A stretch of 64,000 bases of DNA, taken from Omphiscola glabra. Its lineage: Eukaryota; Mollusca; Gastropoda; Lymnaeidae. Shown one piece after another: positions 34,057 through 46,344 of this stretch. The position numbers and the translations under genes are program-made. Location of the stretch: positions 4,572,504 through 4,636,503 of the forward strand of contig OZ024810.1 in NCBI GenBank assembly GCA_964017045.1, given 5' to 3'. Under the pieces are notes generated by a model, which ran no database searches, was not told the DNA's origin, and saw only the letters and a program-made list of their open reading frames with translations. Position 1 is the stretch's first letter; each line of letters starts with the position of its first letter.

Positions 34057-37000
34057 ACAGAGTCAGAAATACAATAGCTGTGCCGTCAATGACCAGTGAC
34101 AGTCAGCAGCACAATAGCTGTGCCTTCAATGACCAATGGGTTGACAGTCAGAGATACAATAGCTGTGCCTTCAATGACCAATGGGTTGACAGTCAGAGAT
34201 ACAATAGCTGTGCCTTCAATGACCAATGGGTTGACAGTCAGAGATACAATAGCTGTGCCTTCAATGACCTATGGGTTGACAGTCAGAGATACAATAGCTG
34301 TGCCTTCAATGACCAATGGGTTGACAGTCAGAGATACAATAGCTGTGCCTTCAATGACCAATGGGTTGACAGTCAGAAATACAATAGCTGTGCCTTCAAT
34401 GACCAATGGGTTGACAGTCAGAGATACAATAGCTGTGCCTTCAATGACCTATGGGTTGACCGTCAGAGACACAATAGCCGTGCCTTCAATGACCAATTGG
34501 TTGACAGTCAGAGATACAATAGCTGTGCCTTCAATGACCTATGGGTTGACCGCCAGAGACACAATAGCCGTGCCGTCAATGACCAATGGGTTGACAGTCA
34601 GAGATACAATAGCTGTGCCATCAATGATCAATGGGTTGACAGTCAGAGATACAATAGCTGTGCCATCAATGACCAATGGGTTGACAGTCAAAGATTTAAT
34701 AGCTTTGGCTTCAATGACCAATGGGTTGACAGTCAGAGATACAATAGCTGTGCCTTCAATGATCAATGGGTTGACATTAAAAGATTTAATAGCTTTGGCT
34801 TCAATGACCAATGGGTTGACAGTCAGAGATACAATAGCTGTGCCTTCAATGATAAATGGATTGACAGTGAGAGACACAATAGCTGTGCCTTCAATGATAA
34901 ATGGATTGACAGTCAGAGACACAATAGCTGTGCCTTCAATGACCAATGGATTGACAGTCAGAGACATAATAGCTGTGCCTTCAGTGACCAATAGATTGAC
35001 AGTCAGAGACATAATAGCTGTGCCTTCAGTGACCAATAGATTGACAGTCAGAGACATAATAGCTGTGCCTTCAATGACCAATGGATTGACAGTCAGAGAC
35101 ATAATAGCTGTGCCTTGAGTGACCAATAGATTGACAGTCAGAGACATAATAGCTGTGCCTTCAATGACCAATAGATTGACAGTCAGAGACATAATAGCTG
35201 TGCCTTCAGTGACCAATAGATTGACAGTCAGAGACATAATAGCTGTGCCTTCAATGACCAATGGATTGACAGTCAGAGACACGATAGCTGTGCCTTCAGT
35301 GACCAATAGATTGACAGTGAGAGACACAATAGCTGTGCCTTCAGTGACCAATAGATTGACATTCAGAGACATAATAGCTGTGCCTTCAATGACCATTGGA
35401 TTGACAGTCAGAGACACAATAGCTGTGCCTTCAGTGACCAATAGATTGACAGTGAGAGACATAATAGCTGTGCCTTCAATGACCAATGGATTGACAGTCA
35501 GAGACATAATAGCTGTGCCTTCAATGACCAATAGATTGACAGTCAGAGACACAATAGCTGTGCCTTCAGTGACCAATAGATTGACAGTCAGAGACACAAT
35601 AGCTGTGCCTTCAGTGACCAATAGATTGACAGTCAGAGACACAATAGCTGTACCTTCAGTGACCAATAGATTGACAGTAAGAGACACAATAGCTGTGCCT
35701 TCAGTGACCAATGGATTGACAGTCAGAAACATAATAGCTGTGCCTTCAGTGACCAATAGATTGACAGTCAGAGACATAATAGCTGTGCCTTCAGTGACCA
35801 ATAGATTGACAGTCAGAGACATAATAGCTGTGCCTTCAGTGACCAATAGATTGACAGTCAGAGACATAATAGCTGTGCCTTCAGTGACCAATAGATTGAC
35901 AGTCAGAGACACAATAGCTGTGCCTTCAGTGACCAATGGATTGACAGTCAGAGACACAATAGCTGTGCCTTCAGTGACCAATAGATTGACAGTCAGAGAC
36001 ACAATAGCTGTGCCTTCAGTGACCAATAGATTGACAGTCAGAGACACAATCGATGTGCCTTCAGTGACCAATAGATTGACAGTCAGAGACATAATAGCTG
36101 TGCCTTCAGTGACCAATAGATTGACAGTCAGAGACACAATAGCTGTGCCTTCAGTGACCAATAGATTGACAGTCAGAGACATAATAGCTGTGCCTTCAGT
36201 GACCAATAGATTGACAGTAAGAGACACAATAGCTGTGCCTTCAGTGACCAATAGATTGACAGTCAGAGACACAATAGATGTGCCTTCAGTGACCAATAGA
36301 TTGACAGTCAGAGACACAATAGCTGTGCCTTCAATGACCTATGGGTTGACCGCCAGAGACACAATAGCCGTGCCGTCAATGACCAATGGGTTGACAGTCA
36401 GAGATACAATAGCTGTGCCATCAATGACCAATGGGTTGACAGTCAGAGATACAATAGCTGTGCCATCAATGACCAATGGGTTGACAGTCAAAGATTTAAT
36501 AGCTTTGGCTTCAATGACCAATGGGTTGACAGTCAGAGATACAATAGCTGTGCCTTCAATGATCAATGGGTTGACATTAAAAGATTTAATAGCTTTGGCT
36601 TCAATGACCAATGGGTTGACAGTCAGAGATACAATAGCTGTGCCTTCAATGATAAATGGATTGACAGTGAGAGACACAATAGCTGTGCCTTCAATGATAA
36701 ATGGATTGACAGTCAGAGACACAATAGCTGTGCCTTCAATGACCAATGGATTGACAGTCAGAGACATAATAGCTGTGCCTTCAGTGACCAATAGATTGAC
36801 AGTCAGAGACATAATAGCTGTGCCTTCAGTGACCAATAGATTGACAGTCAGAGACATAATAGCTGTGCCTTCAATGACCAATGGATTGACAGTCAGAGAC
36901 ATAATAGCTGTGCCTTGAGTGACCAATAGATTGACAGTCAGAGACATAATAGCTGTGCCTTCAGTGACCAATAGATTGACAGTCAGAGACATAATAGCTG

Positions 37001-39950
37001 TGCCTTCAGTGACCAATAGATTGACAGTCAGAGACATAATAGCTGTGCCTTCAATGACCAATGGATTGACAGTCAGAGACACAATAGCTGTGCCTTCAGT
37101 GACCAATAGATTGACAGTGAGAGACACAATAGCTGTGCCTTCAGTGACCAATAGATTGACAGTCAGAGACATAATAGCTGTGCCTTCAATGACCATTGGA
37201 TTGACAGTCAGAGACACAATAGCTGTGCCTTCAGTGACCAATAGATTGACAGTGAGAGACATAATAGCTGTGCCTTCAATGACCAATGGATTGACAGTCA
37301 GAGACATAATAGCTGTGCCTTCAATGACCAATAGATTGACAGTCAGAGACACAATAGCTGTGCCTTCAGTGACCAATAGATTGACAGTCAGAGACACAAT
37401 AGCTGTGCCTTCAGTGACCAATAGATTGACAGTAAGAGACACAATAGCTGTGCCTTCAGTGACCAATGGATTGACAGTCAGAAACATAATAGCTGTGCCT
37501 TCAGTGACCAATAGATTGACAGTCAGAAACATAATAGCTGTGCCTTCAGTGACCAATAGATTGACAGTCAGAGACATAATAGCTGTGCCTTCAGTGACCA
37601 ATAGATTGACAGTCAGAGACATAATAGCTGTGCCTTCAGTGACCAATAGATTGACAGTCAGAGACACAATAGCTGTGCCTTCAGTGACCAATGGATTGAC
37701 AGTCAGAGACACAATAGCTGTGCCTTCAGTGACCAATAGATTGACAGTCAGAGACACAATAGCTGTGCCTTCAGTGACCAATAGATTGACAGTCAGAGAC
37801 ACAATCGATGTGCCTTCAGTGACCAATAGATTGACAGTCAGAGACATAATAGCTGTGCCTTCAGTGACCAATAGATTGACAGTCAGAGACACAATAGCTG
37901 TGCCTTCAGTGACCAATAGATTGACAGTCAGAGACATAATAGCTGTGCCTTCAGTGACCAATAGATTGACAGTAAGAGACACAATAGCTGTGCCTTCAGT
38001 GACCAATAGATTGACAGTCAGAGACACAATAGATGTGCCTTCAGTGACCAATAGATTGACAGTCAGAGACACAATAGCTGTGCCTTCAGTGACCAATAGA
38101 TTGACAGTCAGAGACACAATAGCTGTGCCTTCAGTGACCAATGGATTGACAGTCAGAGACACAATAGCTGTGCCTTCAGTGACCAATAGATTGACAGTCA
38201 GAGACACAATAGCTGTGCCTTCAGTGACCAATAGATTGACAGTCAGAGACACAATAGATGTGCCTTCAGTGACCAATAGATTGACAGTCAGAGACATAAT
38301 AGCTGTGCCTTCAGTGACCAATAGATTGACAGTCAGAGACATAATAGCTGTGCCTTCAGTGACCAATAGATTGACAGTCAGAGACACAATAGCTGTGCCT
38401 TCAGTGACCAATAGATTGACAGTCAGAGACACAATAGATGTGCCTTCAGTGACCAATGGATTGACAGTCAGAGACACAATAGCTGAACCTTCAGTGACCA
38501 ATAGATTTACAGTCAGAGACACAATAGCTGTGTCTTCAGTGACCAATAGATTGACAGTCAGAGACACAATAGCTGTGTCTTCAGTGACCAATAGATTGAC
38601 AGTCAGAGACACAATAGCTGTGCCTTCAGTGACCAATAGATTGACAGTCAGAGAAACAATAGCTGTGCCTTCAGTGACCAATAGATTGACAGTCAGAGAC
38701 ACAATAGCTGTGCCTTCAGTGACCAATAGATTGACAGTCAGAGACACAATAGCTGTGTCTTCAGTGACCAATAGATTGACAGTCAGAGACACAATAGCTG
38801 TGCCTTCAGTGACCAATAGATTGACAGTCAGAGACATAATAGCTGTGCCTTCAGTGACCAATGGATTGACAGTCAGAGACACAATAGCTGTGCCTTCAGT
38901 GACCAATAGATTGACAGTCAGAGACACAATAGCTGTGTCTTCAGTGACCAATAGATTGACAGTCAGAGACACAATAGCTGTGCCTTCAGTGACCAATAGA
39001 TTGACAGTCAGAGACATAATAGCTGTGCCTTTAGTGACCAATAGATTGACAGTCAGAGACACAATAGCTGTGCCTTCAGTGACCAATAGATTGACAGTCA
39101 TAGACATAATAGCTGTGCCTTCAGTGACCAATAGATTGACAGAGACATAATAGCTGTGCCTTCAGTGACCAATGGATTGACAGTCAGAGACACAATAGCT
39201 GTGCCTTCAGTGACCAATAGATTGACAGTCAGAGACACAATAGCTGTGTCTTCAGTGACCAATAGATTGACAGTCAGAGACACAATAGCTGTGCCTTCAG
39301 TGACCAATAGATTGACAGTCAGAGACATAATAGCTGTGCCTTCAGTGACCAATAGATTGACAGTCAGAGACATAATAGCTGTGCCTTCAGTGACTAATAG
39401 ATTGACAGTCAGAGACACAATAGCTGTGCCTTCAGTGACCAATAGATTGACAGTCAGAGACATAATAGCTGTGCCTTCAGTGACCAATAGATTGACATTC
39501 AGAGACACAATAGCTGTGCCTTCAGTGACCAATAGATTGACAGTCAGAGACACAATAGCTGTGCCTTCAGTGACCAATAGATTGACAGTCAGAGACACAA
39601 TAGCTGTGCCTTCAGTGACCAATGGATTGACAGTCAGAGACACAATAGCTGTGCCTTCAGTGACCAATAGATTGACAGTCAGAGACATAATAGCTGTGCC
39701 TTCAGTGACCAATAGATTGACAGTCAGAGACACAATAGCTGTGCCTTCAGTGACCAATAGATTGACAGTCAGAGACATAATAGCTGTGCCTTGAGTGACC
39801 AATAGATTGACAGTCAGAGACACAATAGCTGTGCCTTCAGTGACCAATAGATTGACAGTCAGAGACACAATAGCTGTGCCTTCAGTGACCAATAGATTGA
39901 CAGTCAGAGACACAATAGCTGTGCCTTCAGTGACCAATAGATTGACAGTC
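34057..39950 (+). repeat. 5.9-kb, 45-bp minisatellite, about 131 copies, with an internal 1.8-kb duplication
   Basis: The consensus unit contains TTGACAGTCAGAGACACAAT, then AGCTGTGCCTTCAGTGACCA and ATAGA. 45 is 15 codons, so uninterrupted frames of up to 930 codons occur on both strands (LTVRDTIAVPSVTNR forward). These lack any non-repeat sequence. The left part (GGGTTGACAGTCAGAGATAC variants) differs from the right part (ATAGATTG variants), a sign of directional spread. A block beginning about 34531 recurs at about 36331 with exactly 1800 bp offset (40 units), including rare variants (CTATGGGTTGACCGCCAGAG, GCCTTGAGTGACC). After a one-unit change near 35640/37440 the offset becomes 1755 bp. 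One 41-bp unit at about 39137-39178 shifts the frame. Confidence 0.98.
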
Positions 39951-40380
39951 AGAAAATCAAAGTTCTCTTAATATTTTATTTTATCAACAAATGAATTCGG
40001 CAGACGTACGGAAACGGGGGACCACTCAGTGCCACCCCACCCCCTCTCTCTTTTTTAGGATGGTGCGACAATCTTTGAATAGGAGCTAAATCAACCATCA
40101 ACAGAAAAAATGTATTCTTACTCATTGCTGGTTAGGAATTTGATCACATAGAAAAAATGCTAGACTTCCCCACGGGATTCTTTTAAAATTTGCAAGGTTT
40201 TCCTTCCCGGACCCGCCATTGCCCGCTTATGGAGAAATGAATGTTTGAACTCGCCCAAAGTTTGGCCCAACCACACAAAAAGCTGCAATCTTTCCCTACG
40301 ACTTCTAATAAAATAACAATAATAATAATATTTATAACAATAATAATAATTATTTTTAAAAAATAATAAAAAGACTGAGA
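39951..40380. other. Intergenic DNA with ATT/TAA microsatellite
   Basis: AATAATAATAAT-type runs at 40315-40370. The AAT tract directly precedes a LINE C-terminal fragment at 40381. Confidence 0.5.
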
Positions 40381-40527
40381 TCGGTTGACGATGTAGAGAA
40401 GGACTTGCACCAGGTGGGGGTCCGAGCATGGAGGCGGAAAGCCATGGGTCGATCCGAAGGGAAAGAAGTCACAGAGCAGGCCAGAGAACCCGACATGGGC
40501 TGTAGTGCCACTGATGATGATGTCTGA
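40381..40527 (+). pseudogene. LINE ORF C-terminal fragment, type A
   Basis: A frame reads SVDDVEKDLHQVGVRAWRRK, then AMGRSEGKEVTEQAREPDMG and CSATDDDV before TGA 40525-40527. The W.DD...DL...G...WR.KA..R..W...V..A pattern, ending in a Cys-Ser-Ala-Thr-Asp tail, is the familiar last 50 residues of many endonuclease/RT LINE proteins in invertebrates. Upstream sequence is an AAT tract, so the body of the LINE is absent. A 70-bp part of this tail is duplicated downstream. Confidence 0.7.
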
Positions 40528-40665
40528 ATGGAAGGATGGGGGTGGAGCAGGCCAGGGCCCCGACATGGGCTGTAGTGCCACTGATGATGATGTCTGAATG
40601 GAAGGATGGGGGTGGAGCAGGCCAGAGAACTCGACATGGGCTGTAGTGCCACTGATGAATAATAA
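40476..40665 (+). repeat. 70-bp tandem repeat, ~2.6 copies, born in the LINE tail
   Basis: GACATGGGCTGTAGTGCCAC followed by TGATGATGATGTCTGAATGG recurs at 40491, 40561 and 40632 (partial). The duplicated segment starts within the LINE coding tail and carries its stop codon. Confidence 0.9.
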
Positions 40666-40734
40666 TAATAATTTTTAAAAAATAACGAGTTCAATTTAAG
40701 ATGTATTCGTCAAAAAATGGAGACGCGTGGCAAT

Positions 40735-40928
40735 AGCATTGGGCAGTGGCAATGGCAGTGGCAGTAGCTGTAGCAGTGGCAGTAGCTGTAGCATTGGCAT
40801 TAGCTTTAGCAGTGGAAGTAGCAGGGGCAGTAGCAGGGGCAGTAGCAGGGGCAGTAGCAGTCGCGGTAGCAGTGGCAGTAGCAGGAGCAGTAGCAGGGGC
40901 AGTAGCAGTGGCAGTAGTGGCAATAACA
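40735..40928 (+). repeat. Hexamer repeat GCAGTA/GCAGTG
   Basis: About 32 copies with GCAGGG and GCATTA variants. Translation gives Ala-Val or Ser-Gly runs and, on the reverse strand, Leu-Pro runs; these are not genes. Confidence 0.95.
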
Positions 40929-41297
40929 ATAGCTTTCTATTCCAAATGCTCTGCTTTGGTGGACACATATCAAACCACTTGTGACTTGTGGCCTGACCCT
41001 CTCTTAATTTCAGCACACAGACGTAATGCTGATATCGTCCAGACACTAACATAACACTGCAAATTGGTGTGTGTGGGTGTGCACTCAACCGCAGTAAAAC
41101 AAGTGGGAGTGGGTGTGGGGGAGTGAGGGGGGAACTAGGAGCGTCGATGAGTTGGATCTTTGCGAACATCTGGCGTGTCTTTAGTGAAACTTAGACTCGG
41201 ATTTTACCTGCATGAATGATTTGAACTTCAGCTCTTGACAAAACCCCTCCGTGGATAATTATGCATTGAAAAAACTCTATGTACTCTCTCTTTACAG

Positions 41298-41338
41298 ATG
41301 AATTGGCAGCCGTCGGTCAAACCATTGTATTTCTGCGG
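41298..41338 (+). CDS. Very weak exon-like segment
   Basis: After ACTCTCTCTTTACAG a short frame reads ELAAVGQTIVFLREVGKNG before a poly-G tract. The acceptor is good, the donor is uncertain and a second frame is open, so this is only a pointer. Confidence 0.12.
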
Positions 41339-41652
41339 GAAGTGGGGAAAAACGGGGGGGGGGGGGGCGGCGATCATGCACGAGAAAAAGCAAGGGTGTT
41401 GGTGTTGTTACGAAGTTCACTTGTTGGTGTGGATGCAGAGGCGGATACCGGGAAATAAAAACAAGAAAAATGTGCATAGTTGATGATGGTTTGACAAAGA
41501 CTTTTCACAAACACATATCTGATCAAAGGCGTCACGGTAAGAACAACGCCAGCCTTAGGCAACCTTTCGCCCCGTGTGAGCCACCCATTCGGCGCCCAAC
41601 TTCCCTGTCCCCGTATGGCTCCGCTCGTTTTCCGATTACGACGTCGGCCATT

Positions 41653-41790
41653 GAGCACGTGTTATGGTGCTATACATGGAGCACGTGTTATGGTGCTATA
41701 CATGGAGCACGTGTTATAATGCTATACATGGAGCACGAGTTATGATGCTATACATGGAGCACGTGTTATGGTACTATACATGTAGCTAAC
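41653..41790 (+). repeat. 26-bp repeat, 5 copies
   Basis: The unit contains GAGCACGTGTTATGGTGCTA and TACATG. It includes a CACGTG palindrome in four of the five copies. Confidence 0.95.
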
Positions 41791-42144
41791 CACGCGCATT
41801 TTAACATGCACATTATTATGGACGGTTTAGTTTTTCTACGGTACTTTGTTCCATTTCCACACCACCTTTGGGGTCGCCCATGATCTCCCCCTTTGAGGTA
41901 GGAACTATCGGCGTGTTTTTGCTACAGGGGTATCCCCAGTAGGGCTAAACTCATTGTATGAAAAACGATTGTACGATTAGTTAGAATACCGTTTCTCGAC
42001 CCAGGACCCGAGGTTCACACTTTACTATAATAAACTAAAGGAACGTACATATTTACTGGGCGCCCCAGGCACCCCTATGGCGACGGCACCCTGTGCGAGG
42101 GCACAGGTCGCACACCCTAAAGGACGGTGTTGGTAAGACAAGAC
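41791..42144. other. Intergenic DNA
   Basis: No gene and no repeat recognised. Confidence 0.5.
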
Positions 42145-42318
42145 GTGTCCTGTAGATTGTTATAAGATCTTCCAGTCCTGTGCATTGTTATAAGATCTTC
42201 CAGTCCTGTTCATTGTTATAAGATCTTCCAGTCCTGTTCATTGTTATAAGATCTTCCAGTCCTGTACATTGTTATAAGATCTTCCAGTCCTGTACATTGT
42301 TGAAAGATCTTCCAGCCT
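42145..42318 (+). repeat. 28-bp repeat, 6 copies
   Basis: The unit contains TTATAAGATCTTCCAGTCCT and GTACATTG. Confidence 0.95.
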
Positions 42319-42707
42319 AAGCCTATCTTTTGTTGTACTACTTATCTACTTCCCATGGCTTGACCACAGGTCATCATATATAATCCTTCGTCAAGTGTAT
42401 GGGGAAAGTGAAAGAATGGACACTAGTTTTTGGTTTGTTTGTTTTGTTGTTTTTTGTCCTTTTTCTTGGGTTCGCCCTTGTTTTCACAATTGGAATGGGA
42501 CCAAAATTATGGGAAATTGTGTGACACATTACATTTTAAAAAAAAGCAACAACAAAAAACAACCGAGTTTTAAATGAGCATCAATTCAACGTTTTTCACT
42601 GAGCTGACTCACCCTCCAGACTCCATCTTCCACACTCCATGGTTGCATTTTTGGCGCATACCATAATTTAGTTTGTCATCATTTTACATGTAACAGGTGA
42701 ACTAGAG
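42319..42707. other. Intergenic DNA
   Basis: No gene is supported; a T-rich and an A-rich tract only. Confidence 0.5.
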
Positions 42708-43820
42708 GAGGGGTGCTGGTGGAAATGTATGTCCTCTGAGAAGAGGTGCTGGTGGCAATTTATGTCCTCTGAGAAGAGGTGCTGGTGGCAATGTGTCCTC
42801 TGAGAAGAGGTGCTGGTGGAAATGTATGTCCTCTGAGAAGAGGTGCTGGTGGAAATGTATGTCCTCTGAGAAGAGGTGCTGGTGGAAATGTATGTCCTCT
42901 GAGAAGAGGTGCTGGTGGAAATGTATGTCCTCTGAGAAGAGGTGCTGGTGGAAATGTATGTCCTCTGAGAAGAGGTGTTGGTGGAAATGTATGTCCTCTG
43001 AGAAGAGGTGCTGGTGGCAATGTATGTCCTCTGAGAAGAGGTGCTGGTGGAAATGTATGTCCTCTGAGAAGAGGTGCTGGTGGCAATGTATGTCCTCTGA
43101 GAAGAGGTGCTGGTGGAAATGTATGTCCTCTGAGAAGAGGTGCTGGTGGCAATGTATGTCCTCCGAGAAGAGATGCTGGTGGCAATGTATGTCCTCCGAG
43201 AAGAGGTGCTAGTGGCAAGTGCTGGTGGCAATGTATGTCCTCTGAGAAGAGGTGCTGGTGGCAATGTATGTCCTCTTAGAAGAGGTGCTGGTGGCAATGT
43301 ATGTCCTCTTAGAAGAGGTGCTGGTGGCAATGTATGACCTCTTAGAAGAGGTGCTGGTGGCAATGTATGTCCTCTTAGAAGAGGTGCTGGTGGCAATGTA
43401 TGTCCTCTGAGAAGAGGTGCTGGTGGCAATGTATGTCCTCTTAGAAGATGTGCTGGTGGCAATGTATGTCCTCTTAGAAGAGGTGCTGGTGGAAATGTAT
43501 GTCCTCTTAGAATAGGTGCTGGTGGCAATGTATGTCCTCTGAGAAGAGGTGCTGGTGGCAATGTATGTCCTCTTAGAAGAGGTGTTGGTGGGAATGTATG
43601 TCCTCTGAGAAGAGGTGCTGGTGGCAATGTATGTCCTCTTAGAAGAGGTGTTGGTGGGAATGTATGTCCTCTTAGAATAGGTGCTGGTGGAAATGTATGT
43701 CATCTTAGAAGAGGTGCTGGTGGGAATGTATGTCCTCTTAGAAGAGGTGCTAGTGGGAATGTATGTCCTCTTAGAAGAGGTGCTGGTGGCAATGCATGTC
43801 CTCTTAGAAGAGGTGCTAGT
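42708..43820 (+). repeat. 33-bp minisatellite, about 33 copies
   Basis: The unit contains GAGGTGCTGGTGGCAATGTA and TGTCCTCTGAGAA (right part TGTCCTCTTAGAA). Left units favour GGAAATG, middle GGCAATG, and the right part mixes in GGGAATG, giving a gradient of variants. A short partial unit at about 43205-43225 breaks register. Frames of 140-320 codons on both strands are repeat artefacts (33 is 11 codons). Confidence 0.97.
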
Positions 43821-44090
43821 CCTCTGTGTAAGAATAAAACCAGATTTACCGTGCCGTGAACTACAAATCAACCTTCAGGCGGTGGCAGGGTGGCATTATG
43901 TGGCACATTATTTGGTGATGAGGATATTTCACGGGTGATCAAATGTTCAGATATTCATCACTGATTTTTGATTGTTTAAAAAGGATAAATTTGTGTCAAT
44001 GTATTTTTTGTGGCCCCCCTCCACCCCCGTCTCCTGACGCACGTCCTCAAAGTGATTTAAGGTTAAATCTGAGCCTGATGACATTGTAGT
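43821..44090. other. Intergenic DNA
   Basis: No gene or repeat recognised. Confidence 0.5.
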
Positions 44091-44285
44091 TTGTACACAT
44101 TCTTACTATTGATGTACACAATCATACTATTGATGTACAAAAATCATACTATTGATGTACATAATCATACTATTGATGTACACAATCATACTAATTATAT
44201 ACACAATAATACTAATTATGTACACAATCATAATATTGATGCACACAATCATACCATTGATGTACACAATCATACTATTGATTAT
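44091..44285 (+). repeat. ~21-22-bp repeat TGATGTACACAATCATACTA
   Basis: About nine imperfect copies with TT spacers. Confidence 0.9.
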
Positions 44286-44757
44286 TGAAGCTCTACTTAC
44301 TTTGCATTAGCTAAGTTTAAATTCGATAACATTTTGCCACAAATGGTTTTTACAAATAAAGATAACAGAATCCACTTATTTTTTTCATTTCACTCGTTTA
44401 ATTTTTTTGGACCACACAAGCAAATCGGGGGAGGGGGTATGTGAACCCCAAAACCACTCCTTTGCCTACGCCACTAATTCCATTAAAGTTACCCACACAA
44501 AAAAGGCCCTTATGAATGTTACATGTGTCATACTGTGTTATAGTTAAACCAGCTATAATCCACCACATAATGGGGGCCGCAATGCGTGAACCTGCCATCA
44601 AATAAACATACTTGACAAAACATGAACTCGAGTCACACACTTTTGAATAATCCCAATTAATGCATTCCACCCCCCAGCTCCGGTACGCCACAGCACTGTA
44701 TTAATTGTCTAATGTCCCCGCTTCTGTTTACACCGCAGATTTTGTAGAACATTTCTA
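44286..44757. other. Intergenic DNA with two TACGCCAC motifs
   Basis: CCTACGCCACTAATTCCATT at 44465 and CGGTACGCCACAGCACTG at 44681 look like ends of a dispersed family (GTGGCGTA, read in reverse), but they are in the same orientation, so no complete element is called. Confidence 0.4.
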
Positions 44758-45143
44758 AATGGACTACGATTAGTCACTTCCTTGTTTTGTCACGTGATAT
44801 GAACAAGCCATTGGTAGGCTGTCTGCTACACATAACAACACATAACAACAGATAACAGCTGATAAGCCATTAACATTAATTTTAAAGCAAAATTTTTGTC
44901 TCCATCAGCTCTTCCCCAATGTTAATTAAAAATTTTACTTTTCAAAATATTCTTGAATACACATGTTTTTTAAAATGACATTCATTAAATGTGACAATAA
45001 TTATGATTCAGTTATGATTAAAGGAAGAAAGTTGTTTGAAGAAAAATTTGTGAGCCACTAGTGTGTTGAAGACAGCCTCCCGGAAGTCTTACTCGTTTTT
45101 ACACGTATCACGTGACAAAACAATCAATAAATCGTAGTCCATT
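44758..45143. mobile_element. MITE with ~45-bp imperfect inverted repeats
   Basis: The left end is AATGGACTACGATTAGTCAC, followed by TTGTTTTGTCACGTGATA. The right end read in reverse is AATGGACTACGATTTATTGA, followed by TTGTTTTGTCACGTGATA. GGCTGTCT also pairs further in (44817 and 45073). No target duplication is clear. The class is not assigned. Confidence 0.75.
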
Positions 45144-46020
45144 GAGACTATTTCCGTGAAAAAAAATAATATTACGCACCAGACGCACTTGCGGTATATT
45201 TAAGAATCTCATTTGGCGCAGATATCGGGAAGTTTATTTTTCGCGTTACTGAACTCACCATTACACCATAATTTCTTTCATACCTAGAGAATAATATGTT
45301 TTAAAAAGACAATAATAATAATACTATCCTACACATATTGGAACTTCATATAAAATAATTCGTACTAAAATGATTGACACGCGATCCTTTACCAACCTGG
45401 CAGGGTGAGAGAGAGGGGGCAGCGGGGGCTGTAACCCCCCCCCCCCCCATTAACACCACATTGACTTAACACCTGGACCTTCTCACCTGGACTTTCTCAC
45501 CTGAACAAAGTTCCCGAGCTGGCCACCTCGACTCTTCAAATTAATGAACCTTCCTTGCTCAACAACTCCATCCCCCCCGGTGGGGAGTGAAGACCCCATT
45601 GTAGGGGGCCACCCCTCCCCCACCCCCCACTAAAGACACTCCGCAATGTTGAACTTTTGCTACCTTTCTTAAAACCCCTTCACCGTCCCCCCCCCCCTCC
45701 CCCGGGACCCGCGCGTCTCATGCCAGGTACCCGTAAGCCGTACAACAAACGGCTGGTTCAGAAGGCTCGGGTCGCGAGCTCACATCTAGATGTGTTCAAA
45801 TTCGACAGGTCTGAATGGGAGACATTTTTTTCCTCCCATCCTGGGTCTTATTCTCTTTTTTTTCTCACTGCTTGATTTGTGTGTGTGTGTTAAAGTTACA
45901 TTGAATACCAGGCAGGCTCGCCCTCCCGACAACATTAAACTCTTCAACGCCCGTGAACACGGACTCGCTATTAGGCGAGGGCCCTTGTGGCGGCCGTGAC
46001 TCGAGAAGTAGAGTTTAGAC
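45144..46020. other. Intergenic DNA, C-rich
   Basis: Poly-C runs at 45434-45450 and 45686-45702. An open frame of about 72 codons at 45657-45875 starts in a poly-C tract and is not supported as a gene. Confidence 0.45.
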
Positions 46021-46027
46021 TTGTCGA

Positions 46028-46126
46028 GAGAGGAAGAGAGAGAGAGAGAGGGATATATATATATAGTTATATGTATATATATATGTATATATATAGTATA
46101 TATATATATATAGAGAGAGAGAGGGG
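46028..46126 (+). repeat. GA / TA microsatellite
   Basis: AGAGAGAG runs flank ATATATATAGTATATATA runs, a compound dinucleotide repeat. Confidence 0.95.
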
Positions 46127-46344
46127 GGAAGATCTTTCAAAATGTCTTCTTCTCTTATTTAAGGCACACAATTATTCTAGACTGTTATAAGGGGACAGAC
46201 TTAATGCATTGCTGCTGTATTCAAATAGTTGGGACTGTGTATCGTATCAGAGCAACTAAGTCTGATTCCGGGGGAGGTGAGGGCGGTCTGTCTCTTCTCC
46301 AGTGACCAGTGACTTAAACAGATCACATTTGATAGCCCATCTGT

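Noticed and set aside
34080..39937. Very long open frames (up to 930 codons) on both strands
   Set aside because: They consist solely of the 15-codon translation of the 45-bp repeat, are open on both strands at once, and have no non-repeat start, splice sites or domain.
40696..41169. 157-codon Leu/Pro-rich minus-strand frame
   Set aside because: Read from the GCAGTA hexamer repeat.
42668..43871. Frames of 140-320 codons with PPAPLLRGHT or STSSKRTYI repeats
   Set aside because: The 33-bp array (11 codons) read in different frames; there is no unique sequence.
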